Below the pieces are notes generated by a model that saw nothing but the letters and a program-made list of their open reading frames with translations, was not told the DNA's origin and did not search any database. Shown here piece after piece: positions 12,666 to 25,200 of a DNA stretch of 64,000 bases; position 1 is the stretch's first letter; each line of letters starts with the position of its first letter. A program made the translations under genes and the position numbers. The DNA lies in NCBI RefSeq assembly GCF_902806685.2, contig NC_048555.1, positions 5,022,001 to 5,086,000 on the forward strand. The letters are read 5' to 3'. This stretch comes from Maniola hyperantus. Its lineage: Eukaryota > Arthropoda > Insecta > Lepidoptera > Nymphalidae.

Positions 12666-13264
12666 CATACTCACACTGACACACACTGACAGTAGGCCTA
12701 TGGTAGTATTCTGTGGTAGTGACAAGATGACAGTGACAGTAACAGTGACATTGACGTTTCAAACGATTTGTGTGTGATGTGATTTGTTGGCAAAATTATT
12801 AAAAATTACAAAATATAAATCCAATATTAAAATAAAATCAAATTGCAGCAAAACAGAGACTACTTTACTTAAGTGCAAATTCAGTGCCATTTACATAACA
12901 GCCTCTTAGAAATTTAGAACCTTACAAACTTAAGATTAGCGAGTAGCGAGTAGCGACCGGTAAATTATTGTTATCTCACTATACTATTCCACTGTGATAT
13001 GCTGCTAATATTACCAATAACCGCAATTCAATACGTATTACTTAACATGCCAGTTCGAAATGTTGCGTAGGAAATCATCATACCGCAAGTTGCAATCGGA
13101 ACACGATAGAACACAGACCTAAATCAAACTACGTAAACAAACAATTAAATCTATCCGGTCTACTGAGGAAGGCTCCTACTGTGTCTTGATTACAAAATAT
13201 GTATAAAAAATAACCTCGATAAATTCAAACTGTGCATGGTACCGAACCTAAAGTTATTTTCAAC

Positions 13265-16200
13265 ATGTTGTCGTGGATACAACATAGATGGACAGCCTTA
13301 TGGCTCTTGATAGCATCCCATGGTGCTTTGTGCCTATTTTTGTATGGCTTTTTTCCGCTGAAGTATCATTCAGGAAAACTGGCTCATATGAATGACCTTC
13401 CAAATTTTATTAATAGTGTCAGGTAAGTTTGCAATTCCAGTTTAAAGTAGAAATATATTCAATTGTATAATTACTTAGGTACTACTTAATCAGTAGATAA
13501 AATACTAAGTGGGCCCCATAGTCTGAGTTATTTTTTATTTAAATAATTATAGTAAGCAACAAGTCAATATGGCAATCGGGATATGGGGTGGGGGAATGCC
13601 CTGCACATCACCCGCGCTCACCCCCACTGGGTTAGTGCTTAGGGTGTCCGGAGTGTTTCCTCCCTGATTGCCATCTCGATATGTTGCATACCTACTATAA
13701 ATACTTAAAGAAATACACACTCTGTAAAAATATAAACTCTACCTATTATGGTTTATGAGATACATCACACAGCCCACTCACAGATGCTTCATAATAGGGT
13801 CCCGTTGGCACTCTTCAGATAAGTAACTCCAAAAAATACTGAAAATACTCTTTTTTCTTTGTTCACAGTATTGATGGTCAGGCAGTGTATAATTCTGGTG
13901 AAAACAGTGTAATTCTGATGGTGATAGATGGCTTGAGATATGACTTTGCAACTGAAGAATACATGCCCTTCATGGGAGAACTGTTGAAGAATAAATCTGG
14001 ATGCATCCATGTATCTGTCGCCGAGCCACCTACAGTTACCATGCCTAGGATTAAAGTAAGATTCCAGTTTTGAAAAATATTCCCCTTATGTTAATAAAAT
14101 TACTATACAACAATCAGTATAGTTATTCTATTTCACGCAGACCGCTCAGCCTTGGTTGTAATAGAGAGTGTACCACTACCAATAAGCATTAATGCATTTG
14201 TGTGCATAACATAAACTATGTTGCAGTCAAGACTGAGCACCACACACACTCTAACAATGTGTGTGTGTGTGTGTGCACTCACACATCAGCCAAATGGTCT
14301 TCATGAAATAGAACATCTATAATTTAAAACAGTAAGTACAGTCTGTGTGACCGCTGACCCTACCATGAAAGTTGAGGCACCAAGCAACATTGCATTCTGG
14401 TGCAGTGCAGGATACAAACAATGGGGTATGGATTTAATGAAGACTGCCATACTCCTATTTTTTGTGTTAAGAAGTTTATATGGTTACTAGCTTATGCTAA
14501 TAACTTTGTTCATGTGGACTACATAAATTTCAAATCCCTTATATTATAACCCCTTCAGGGGTTGAATTTTCAAATTTTCTTAGCAATGCCTATGTCATAA
14601 TAGCTATCTGCATGCCAAATTTCAGCTTGATCCGTCCAGTGGTTTGAGCTGTGCGTTGATAGATCAATCAGTCAGTCAGTCAGTAAGCTTTTCCTTTTAT
14701 GTATGTATACAGATGAAATTAACTGCAATAAATTATTTTGTACACCTAACTGATCCACCCTGATAATCAAAACCTTCATAATTTGTATGGCTGGAAATTT
14801 TGAAAATTCTTTTTAGTAGCTGTCTACATTATAGAAAATTTTACTTTTCCTACACTTCTCTTTCAAACAATTTCTCCTTTAATTAAGTTGTTTAATAGTC
14901 TTAAGATTACAAGACCAAAGAAAAAAATATTCTTGACCAGATTTTTTTTAAAAAGATGATAGATTTCGAGTGTTGATTTGCCATTATCTGTACCCATACC
15001 CATATTATAAATGCGAAAGTGTGTTTGTTTTTTGGTTTATTGGTTTGTTGGTTTGTCCTTCAATCACGTCGCAACGGATCGACGTGATTATTTTTTGCAT
15101 GGATGTAGTTAAAGACCTGGAGAGTGAAGAGTGACATAGGCTACTTTTTATCCCGGAAAATCAAAGAGTTCCCACGGGATTTTTAAAACCTAATTCCACG
15201 CGGACGAAGTCGCGGGCATCAGCTAGTAATTTATAAATTTAGCATGTAAACTTTGTTTAATTAATTAAAAATGTTTGATGAACACAGTCACCAGAAAGGA
15301 AAAGGGAGAAAGCACAGTGGAGGCGCACAATAAACTTCTGGAGGGATATATTCGCAAGTGTCACTTTCTGTAATTATATCACTGCTTTGCTTGTTTGTTG
15401 CTAGATCCAAAGAAAGAACTTATTGATTTAAGACTAGACTCTTTTTCTGTAGTCGTTATTCCTCATTGCTAAGGGTTGTGACTTCTGTCCAATAATCGAA
15501 TAATGGCAGGAGTTCTCTTTGGATAATAATGCTGTGGGTTCCCAGATCCTTCCGCAAAGAAAACGAAATTTTGATTCTTAGAAGGAAAATAACTGGGACT
15601 GATGGCCTAACGTGCCCTCTGAGGCAGGGAAGAAACGGAAGGGTGAAATTTGGACCTCCAAAGTTCATCACCCATCCAGTTACTGAGTTGGGTCAACGTT
15701 GCTTAACAATCGCAATCGATTGATATGCGTTGTCTTGTCACAACTAGGCCACACATCCCTCTTGACTAGCCTCTACTCTATACAACTCTAATCCCACTCC
15801 TATTTGGTCTCAATACCACGTCATCATAAAAAGCCAATGTTTTGCGCATTTTTGTACAAGTTACTTAATAAATCCATTTGGAATACTAATTGAATTATTC
15901 CAGATTTCAGTTCCAAAAACTTAAACCACTGAAATAACTATGGAATCGAAATCTGAAAGTTCAAATTCTAAACATATTCAATAAGTTTTTTCTTTGGTGT
16001 TGTGATTTGTATTATCATGTGTAATTTTAATTGCTCCTGTTTGTTACATGCGTACATAGACTATTGGAAAAGTACACAGACTGCATTTTATAGAGAAGCC
16101 AAATTTAAAAATTGATTATTTAAGCACGTGATCACTGGCGCAATGCAAATCAATGTACGCAAAGCACACAAAACTGGCGTTGCTTATTCAAATCCGTTTT

Positions 16201-19200
16201 TTCGTGTCTATTCTTTTCTGCAGTCTGTGGCTGTATGTATGTTACATTTGTGTATATTATGTATGTATGTATATATTATGTTTTGTTAAAAATTGATAAA
16301 ATTTCAACAAATTTCAAATTTGATCAACCAATCGCTGAGTCATTACTGAGAACGGGTCTCCTCTCAGAATGAGAAGGGTTTGACCATAGTAGACTATGAT
16401 CCACACTGGTCAAGTGTGGATCGACAGACTTCACCACATCTTTGAGAACATTATGAAAAACTCTCAAGCATGACAGTTTCCTCACGATGTTTTCCTTCGC
16501 CGTTAAATCAAGTGATTTTTAATTGCTTAAAACGTATATAACTCCGAAAAGTTGAGGTGCATGCTCTGGATTGAACCCCTAACCCCCAACTAAGAGCCTG
16601 ACGTTTTAACCACTAGATTATCACGCTTAACGCCGCAATCAGTAGTTATAGCATTTCATTATTTCACTTCCCATTGCAATAGTTCCTGTCTGATGCTATC
16701 TATGTATAATTTTATAGAGTTCTGAGTAATTAATGGATTGCAACATTTTTCAGTAATTGCATTAATTGCATTGAGTATACTGTATACAAGATACTATGCA
16801 GTTAATGTTCAGTAATTATCGTAAATTGTATGCTTCAGTAATCTTAATGTTTCCGAAGTAGCATAGTTTATTTGAATATTTTTCGTAGTAGGTATACTAG
16901 GTACTACACCTGTTTGTGAACTGCATGCTACTATGGTGTCATGCACCAAGTATAAATCGTTGGTGGAGTTAAATAAAGAACCTCGTCATCAGTATGAACC
17001 TGTCCAGCAATTTCCATTACTACAGTCCTTTTGGACATTGCTGGCGTGCGGCCAGTAAAGACCTAATAACTTTCCTCTGTATTGAAATCCTTTCTTCAGT
17101 AAAGTAACCGATTCCGAGCAAGTGGAAGAAAACTCAATTAACATCAGACAAAACGCATCACAAATACAGTAGGATACAGTATTTGACAACTAGTCAAATC
17201 AGTAACTTTTTATCAAACGTCAAAACGATTTGATGTAGTCAAATACCCAATTACTAGCTTAACTGATTGTATTTTTCAGGCTATGATGACTGGCAGCGTG
17301 TCTACGTTCGCAGACGTAGCGCTGAACTTCGGCGCGCCTGCAGTGAAAGGGGACAGCGTGCTACGAGTGGCCGCTTCAAGGAAACGGCGATCCATCGTGT
17401 ATGGAGACGACACGTGGCTCAGACTGTTCCCGGGTCTATGGGCAGACTCTGACGGAACTACTTCCTTCTATGTCACGGATTATACTGAGGTTTGCAGTGA
17501 CATTATACCACAGACATGTTACATTCTTCGGCTGTGGAGGGGGACAGCGTGCTGAGAGGGGCCGCATCAAGGAAACGGCGATCGGTCTTGTATGGAGACT
17601 AAAAATTTAAAATTGCTTGCGGTGGCGTGCGGTGCGGTTGTAGAAAAAGGAGGGTGGAATGAGGTCAAACAAACTCTTCAGAGCTCTCGCCACTATATAA
17701 AGGCGATAGAACACGCAAAGAGAGCTTACGTCTCTGCGGTGCTCCAGGCCGACGAACTGGTTAGTTTGGGATCCGATCAAATGGAAGGAGTTGGTACCTA
17801 CTGGAATGCTCTGGCAAATAAAATTCAATATCGTTATTTATACGCATTTTTTGGGATCGTCTTGACCAATTACTTCAAAAAAGTTCCCCTTAAGTCAGTC
17901 AACCTTAAAAATTATAGTCTATCTAGAGGCGGATTAAATATCGAGAGCAGCCTAGGCAAGCATCTCATAGGCGCCCCTCTAACAGCCATCCATATTAAAA
18001 AATTTACTAACCAATTTCAAAAGAACGAGGAATCGTCTCATTGCATAGCTGGTAGTTGGTGGTTAGGTATAGATATTTATGTGAACGAGAAGAACTTCAC
18101 ATCAGGACACTTTGCTATATTAAAGAAGAGGCAGTTTCTGTCACTCCAAGATAATATTACTTAGTAGGGATAATTAGGCAGGTAATGGAACTCTACATGA
18201 TCGCGCATGTCCCTTCGTAACCGCGCGCCCCTAGGCCTAGTTTGCCTTAGGGATAATCTGCCTCTGAGTCTTTCATTCTTAATCAGACAATTTTTCAGGT
18301 AGATAACAATGTAACGCGGCACCTAGACAAAGTGCTGACGCCAGATGAGAATAAAAAGCCGACATTTGACTTCTTGGTACTCCATTACTTAGGGTTGGAC
18401 CATATCGGACATTTAGAAGGTGCTAGAAGTCCGAAAATTAAGCCCAAACTATTGGAAATGGATGATGTAGTCAAGAAAATATATACCGCTATGAAAACAT
18501 GGGTAAGTAGTTTATGTTTATTTTTTATTTTTTACGTAATGGCGGTGGTTTTCTCGGTTGAGATGCGTGGAAAGCCGTAGTATATTTTGTGATCTGTTTG
18601 TCTTCATGTTTATTTTTTGTTGTGTTTTTTTTCTGTACGTTTGTTTGGTGTTGTTGTGTTTTGAACCGTGAACGCTATGGTCCCAAGTAAATGTTTTTTT
18701 TTTAACTAGTTGATGCCCTTGAATTCGTCCGCGTGGATTTAGGTTTTTGAAAAATTTCGTAGGAACTCTTTGCTTTTCCTGGGTAAAAAGTTACCTATGT
18801 CAATTTCCGGGTCGCAAGCTACCTTTGCACCAAATTTGATATAAATCGGTAATACCCGTGGGTGTTCAAGAATCCCGTGGGAACCCTTTGATTTTCCGGG
18901 ATAAAAAGTAGCCTATATCCTTCCCGGGATGTAAGCTAACTCCAAATTTCATCAATATCGGTTTAACTGTTGAGTCGTGAAAAGCTAGTAGATAGACAGA
19001 GACACTTTCTTAGTATAGAAGAGGTATGGATAGTGTGGATATGGTTAGTAATACTAAACTCGAAGTGCAGTGAGTTTGACATATTCTTAACAATAAATCA
19101 GTAAAAATAAATTGCCGGCCCACTACTGAGCACGGGTCTCGTCTCAGAATGTGAAGCGTTTTGGCCACTGGCAGACTTGACACTCCTTTGAGAACATTAT

Positions 19201-22200
19201 GGAGAATTCTCAGGCAGACTTTTAGTTAACCTAGGAAGAAAGAATAATTTCAAGAAAATAATGTTATTTCTGTGATTAGTAAGTAGGTACATAGAAAAAT
19301 GTTTCTTAAAAGCTGATTATTCCACTAAGCACATTGCTCTGCTTCTTTTCCGTGAACAGGCATCCAAAGATAGACGCATGATGTTTGATATTGATATTTT
19401 TAGGATCGCACAGGGGTATTATTTATCTGTGGCGATCACGGGATGAGGGACGCCGGGGGGCACGGCGGAGCGAGTGCTGCCGAAGTGCTGGTGCCGCTAG
19501 TGGTGATCAAGAGCGACAATGTCCAGTGCCCTGAACCGTGAGTATAATACTGTATACCTTGCAGAAGCCGTGATAGCCTACTGGTTAGAACGTCCGCCTC
19601 TTACTCGGAGGTCAGGGATTCGATCCCGAGCACGCACCTCTAAATTTTCGGAGGTATGTGCGTCTTTGACACAATATTATATTCTTATCTGATGTACTGC
19701 CTACTTTGTCAAAACATTTGTACGTCAGGGTTTCCTGACTGGATATGTTGGCAACTCTCTATTGTACACCTTGTCTTCCCATATTCACACAAATAAATTA
19801 TTTCATTTCATTTAGGTGATTAAATATCACTTGCTTTAACGGTGACGGAAAACATCGTGAGGAAACCAGCATGCCTGCGAGTTCTCCATAATGTTCTCAA
19901 AAGAGTGTGACGTCTGCCAATCAGTCGGTTCGCTGCTTAAGTGAATACGTGAGTCTAGCCGTAACAATCTATATTAATGAACAGCTAATTTGTACGTGTT
20001 GATATAAATATGTCCAATTTTATAGATCTATATAAAACTACTTATAGGTTATGTTCAACGGTCGCCCAAGTAGACGTAGCCCCTACAGTAGCTTGGCTGT
20101 TAAACGCGCCTATACCGGCAGACAGTACCGGCAGGATAATACCCTCGCTGCTACCCGCGGATATAAGACAACACCTCTACCTTTTGCACGTGCTAGCGGA
20201 TCATAACGCCAAGCAGGCTCTACCCGCGGACACAGGTAACTATCTACTGCCTTAGAGAAGTAACAGGCATAGTAGCATAGCTACTGAACGTGCCTATACC
20301 GTGAGACAGTACCGGCAGGATACTACCTTCGCTGCTACCCGCGGATATAAGACAACACCTCTACCTTTTGCACGTGCTAGCGGATCATAACGCCAAGCAG
20401 GCTCTACCCGCGGACACAGGTAACTATCTACTGCCTTAGAGAAGTAACAGGCATAGTAGCATAGCTACTGAACGTGCCTATACCGGGAGACAGTACCGGC
20501 AGGATACTACCCTCGCTGCTACCCGCGGATATAAGACAACACCTCTACCTTTTGCACGTGCTAGCGGACCATAACACCAAGCAGGCTTTCATGGCCCAAC
20601 AGTTTAACCGATTTTAATGAAATTTGGTACAGAATTAGCTTACATCCCGGGGTAGAACATAGGCTACTTTTTATCCCGGAAAATCATCCATACCTACTAA
20701 TATTATAAATGCGAGAGCGTGTCTGTCTTTTTGTCTGCTAACTTTTCACGGCCCAATAGTTTAACCGATTTTGATGAAATTTGGTACAAAGTTAGCTTAC
20801 ATCCCGGGGTAGAACATAGGCTTCTTTTTATCCTAGAAAATCAAGGAGTTCCCACTGGATTGTAAGAACCTAAATCCACGCGGACAAAGTTGTGGACATC
20901 ATCTAGTGGATCATAAAAGTTTAAGTTCTGTCTGTACAGAATTCTACAAACAGTTCAAACGTGCAGAGTCCCAGTTCGCCCACTTCCTCTCTACGGGCCA
21001 GGAGAGCGCGGCCAAAATCGCCAAAGATTTCTACGACGAGTCGCTGAGTGATATGGCCAACTACCTCACTGAAACTACCACAGAGTTTGACATGTTCGCT
21101 ATTGGAATCGCCATTTTTATGATGTATGTTGTAAGTATGCCACAGTTCTTTTTTAAATTTTGTCAGGTATTTTTGTAACTTTAAATAAAGTTATCAGAAT
21201 TTTTATTTTTCTCGCGACTTGCATAATTAGATCTTAGATGTTAAGTTAGAAGCTGTTGCACTCAAGAAAAATTTAGCATTGTAGTAGAAGAATTTTCAGG
21301 ATCAGTAATTCCGGAGATTATCCTCTACTCGCTTATATATATAACTAGCTGATGCCCGCGACTTCGTATGCGTGGATTTAGGCTTTTAAAAATCCCGTGG
21401 GAACTTTTTGATTTTCCTGGATAAAAAGTAGCCTATGTCCCTTTCCAGGTCATGCAAAAAAAAAACACGTCGATCCGTTGCTCCGTTGCGACGTGATTGA
21501 AGGACAAACCAACAAACAAACACACTTTCACATTTATAATAGGGGTAGTGATTATCTCGCAAATTACTTTTGCTTTTTTATTATATTGGTATAGTTTGCT
21601 ATTATTTCCGATGAAGAGTTTCAATGACTATAAACAGCCGTACGGCATGTGTCGATAAGTTATTTAGCAACATTGTTATTTGTAAAAAAATCCATACTAT
21701 CCATACTAATATTATAAAAGCGAAAGTGTGTCTGTCTGTCTGTCTGTCTGCTAGCTTTTCACGGCTCAACCGTTCAACCGATTTTGACGAAATTTGGTAC
21801 AGGGATAGCTTGCATCCCGGGGAAGGACATAGGCTACTTTTTATCCCGGAAAATTGAAGAGTTCCCACAGGATTTTTAAAAACCTAAATCCACGCGGACG
21901 AAGTCGCGGGCATCATCTAGTATATAATATGGTCCTTATTGGCAAATAACAACGTTGCTACGTAACATATCGACAGATAGGCTTTATTTATTTTAGGTCT
22001 GTTTGTTAATTTGTCACTAAAATAGTGGGCAATTCATGATTTAGGACTGAATGAACATTTTTTCCTTCCAGTTGACCGGAGCGCTTCTATGCGTCACGCT
22101 TTTCTCATTCCAACAGGACCCGCAAAGAAAGACCAGCGTAGTACGACACCACAGGCAATCCCAAGCAAGCACCTTTGTAGCTTTTGGGATCATTTTCTCC

Positions 22201-25200
22201 CTAATCTCGACCGTTTTGCTCATTACCTGCTTTATATCGGAGACTAAAAGCCGATTTTGTTCCTTCAACCCGATTTGGTCAATCGGTTTCATTACAGCTT
22301 CTCTAGCTTTAACAGCGGCATACTTTGTTATAAAATCGGCTATAGAAAGGACCAAAGATTTGTCCGCCTTAAGGGAACTAAATGCTATTGACTATTTACT
22401 GATAATTGGTACCTTATTTCACGCTTGGTCCTTTTTCGGAACTAGTTTCATAGAAGAGGAGCATATGACGTGGTATTTCTTTTGGAATACCCTAATGTTC
22501 TTTATATTGGTGCGAACGATTGTGGTGGTTGTGATGTACTTTAGTAAGAAATGGTCCGGCTCTACTGAGGTTCAAGAGAAACCGGATTTAGAGAACAAGA
22601 TGAGCTCAGTGGGTATCAGTATCGTGCCTCAATGGGTGTTGCTGATTGCTTTGCACAGGTCAGAATAATCTGTATATATAAAAGGAAAAGGTGACTGACT
22701 GACTGACTGACTGATCTAGCAACGCACAGCTTAAACTACAGGACGGATCGCGCTGAAATTCGACATGCAGATGGCTATTATGACGTAGGCATCCGCTAAG
22801 AAAGGATTTTTGATAATTCAACCTCTAAGGGGGTGAAATAGGGGTTTGAAATTTATGTAGTCCACGCGGACGAAGTCGCGAGCATAAGCTAGTTTTATCT
22901 AAATGGTTTAACTATTAATAGGATCACTTGATGTGTCTGTCTGTCTGTCCATTTGTCACAATCGTTTTGCCCCGAATCTACTGGACCGGTTGAACTTGAA
23001 ATTGGTACACATATGAATATATATGATCAAAACACAGACGTGTAACGTAAATGAATGAATTAGAAAATTACGAAAAAGTTTTGCAAACTTGTGTGACAGG
23101 TAATGTCACATATCAAATGAAAGGACTAATTGTGACGATCCCAAATATATTTTGTTTATAATCCATACTAATATTATAAATGCGAAAGTGTGTCTGTCTG
23201 TCTGTCTGCCTGCTAGCTTTTCACGGCTCAACCGTTCAACCGATTTTGACGAAATTTGGTACAGAGGTAGCTTGCAACCCGGGGAAAGACATAGGCTACT
23301 TTTTATCCCGGAAAATTTAAGAGTTTCCACAGAATTTTAAAAACCTAAATCCACGCGTACAAAGTCGCGGGCATCAAGTAGTTTTAAAATAAATAGTTTT
23401 AAAGTTATATGAGAAAACAGGAGAAAACTAGCCATCATCCCCCCTTATCTCAGAAACTACTGAGCCTAACATTAAAAAAATACATAAAATAGTCCTTTAC
23501 TTATAGATTACAGTATGTGTCATATGTTTATTCCTCATTTCCTCCTCCTTATTTGACAAATCTTTAGAAAGAAAGTTTACACAATCTAAGATTTAATACA
23601 CATCTTGTCTTCCCATTTAACTTTTCAGGTACCTAAGAACAATGAATCAAACGGGCGATCGTTGGTTGTTTCTACCGGACACTGCGGATTGGCTGAATAT
23701 GCCAGAAAATGCTTTTTATCTAGAAGCACACCTTGTTATAGGTACATGTACTGAATATTAATCCAAATATCATCTTGAGACCCTCAAATTTATAAATGCG
23801 TGCTAAACAAGTAGTCCAGTCTGAATACGAGGCGTATTAATGCGCATTGTACAAAGACAGATCTCAGCAGCTCAGTATTTAATCCTTAGTCCATAGCTCA
23901 TGTAAACGGCCATGTTACAACTGTAGATTGGGCAATTTGTTTTACTTTTCGAAAAACCTCGTCACCAAACCAAACAAACGTAAACGTATGAAACCCTTTT
24001 AACACAAACGCATGATATTAACATTGGTTTAAACTTTGTTTAAGTTTTTGTGCACAGACCATGACAGCTAAACTATGAAATTTTGCATTTAAATTAAAAG
24101 TGTATGACACATGTTAAAAATAGCGTGATTTTTTCAGGGAAGGTCTTAACACTAGGCATATGCCTCTGGAACGTTCGGCACATGAACAATTTCATGCAAA
24201 TGCATTCCGCTATAACCGTATCAGCCACCGCTTGTATCTTCCTCTACCGGATAGCAACCAATGCCTTACAGACTCGATACACATTCATAAAAACTTGGGA
24301 CCCAGTTATCATAGTCAATATTTTCTGGGGCCTCCTAATATTCCAAGTTATTTTCGAACTAGCGACGTATGTCGGAATTTTTACTAAATGCGGTTTCAAA
24401 CCTAACAGCAACAGTAAGTTTGGTTATACTAAACCAAAAGCGAAAACCGAAGATTATTTCTACGACCAAATGGATGAACCGTGGAATATCGAGGAAGTGA
24501 AACTGAGTTTGGCTCGTTCGTTATCCCATATAATGTATAATGATATGATGTTGATTATCATTTTGCTGATGCGGCCTCACAATGTGATAATGGTGCCGAG
24601 TATATTCTTCACTTGTGTGATGACGTGCAAGTGTTTGGATCACAAGTTGTTGGACGCGCGGCCGGGGAGGCGGACGGAGGTCGCCGATGTTTTGAGCCAA
24701 GCGCTGGTACATCTGTGGATTGGTATCCTGTTTTATTTTTATCAGGTGAGATTTTAAAACGGTTATCTAATTCTTTTGATAACCCTCATTTGGGCTTCGC
24801 CGCAGTCAGGTAAAAAAAAGAATATTAGCCATGTAAAACTTGTGCCAGGAATAGGTACGATATTAGTGCAACAGGTGGGCTTTGACAGTATTCTGAAAGG
24901 TTTCAGAATTCTGTCCTCTTCTGTGACCGTTGAACTGTTGAGGCTTTATTAATTTACAGGTGGTATCGTCTAAACTACGCGACACGTTTAGCTTGCTTCC
25001 TGGATTCTGTTGTTTGCCGAGCACCACCTATCTAAACCGTTTCAAATGTCTCTCAAAGTAGTCAAAGTGAAAAGTTAACTGACGAACCAACCAATGTGCG
25101 GCCGTAGACACTCCCGTCTGCTGACGCGGCCGTACATTGGTCTACTAGACTGCGTCTAAAGCGGATTACGATTGACAAAAGTGCAGACATCAATGTTCGT

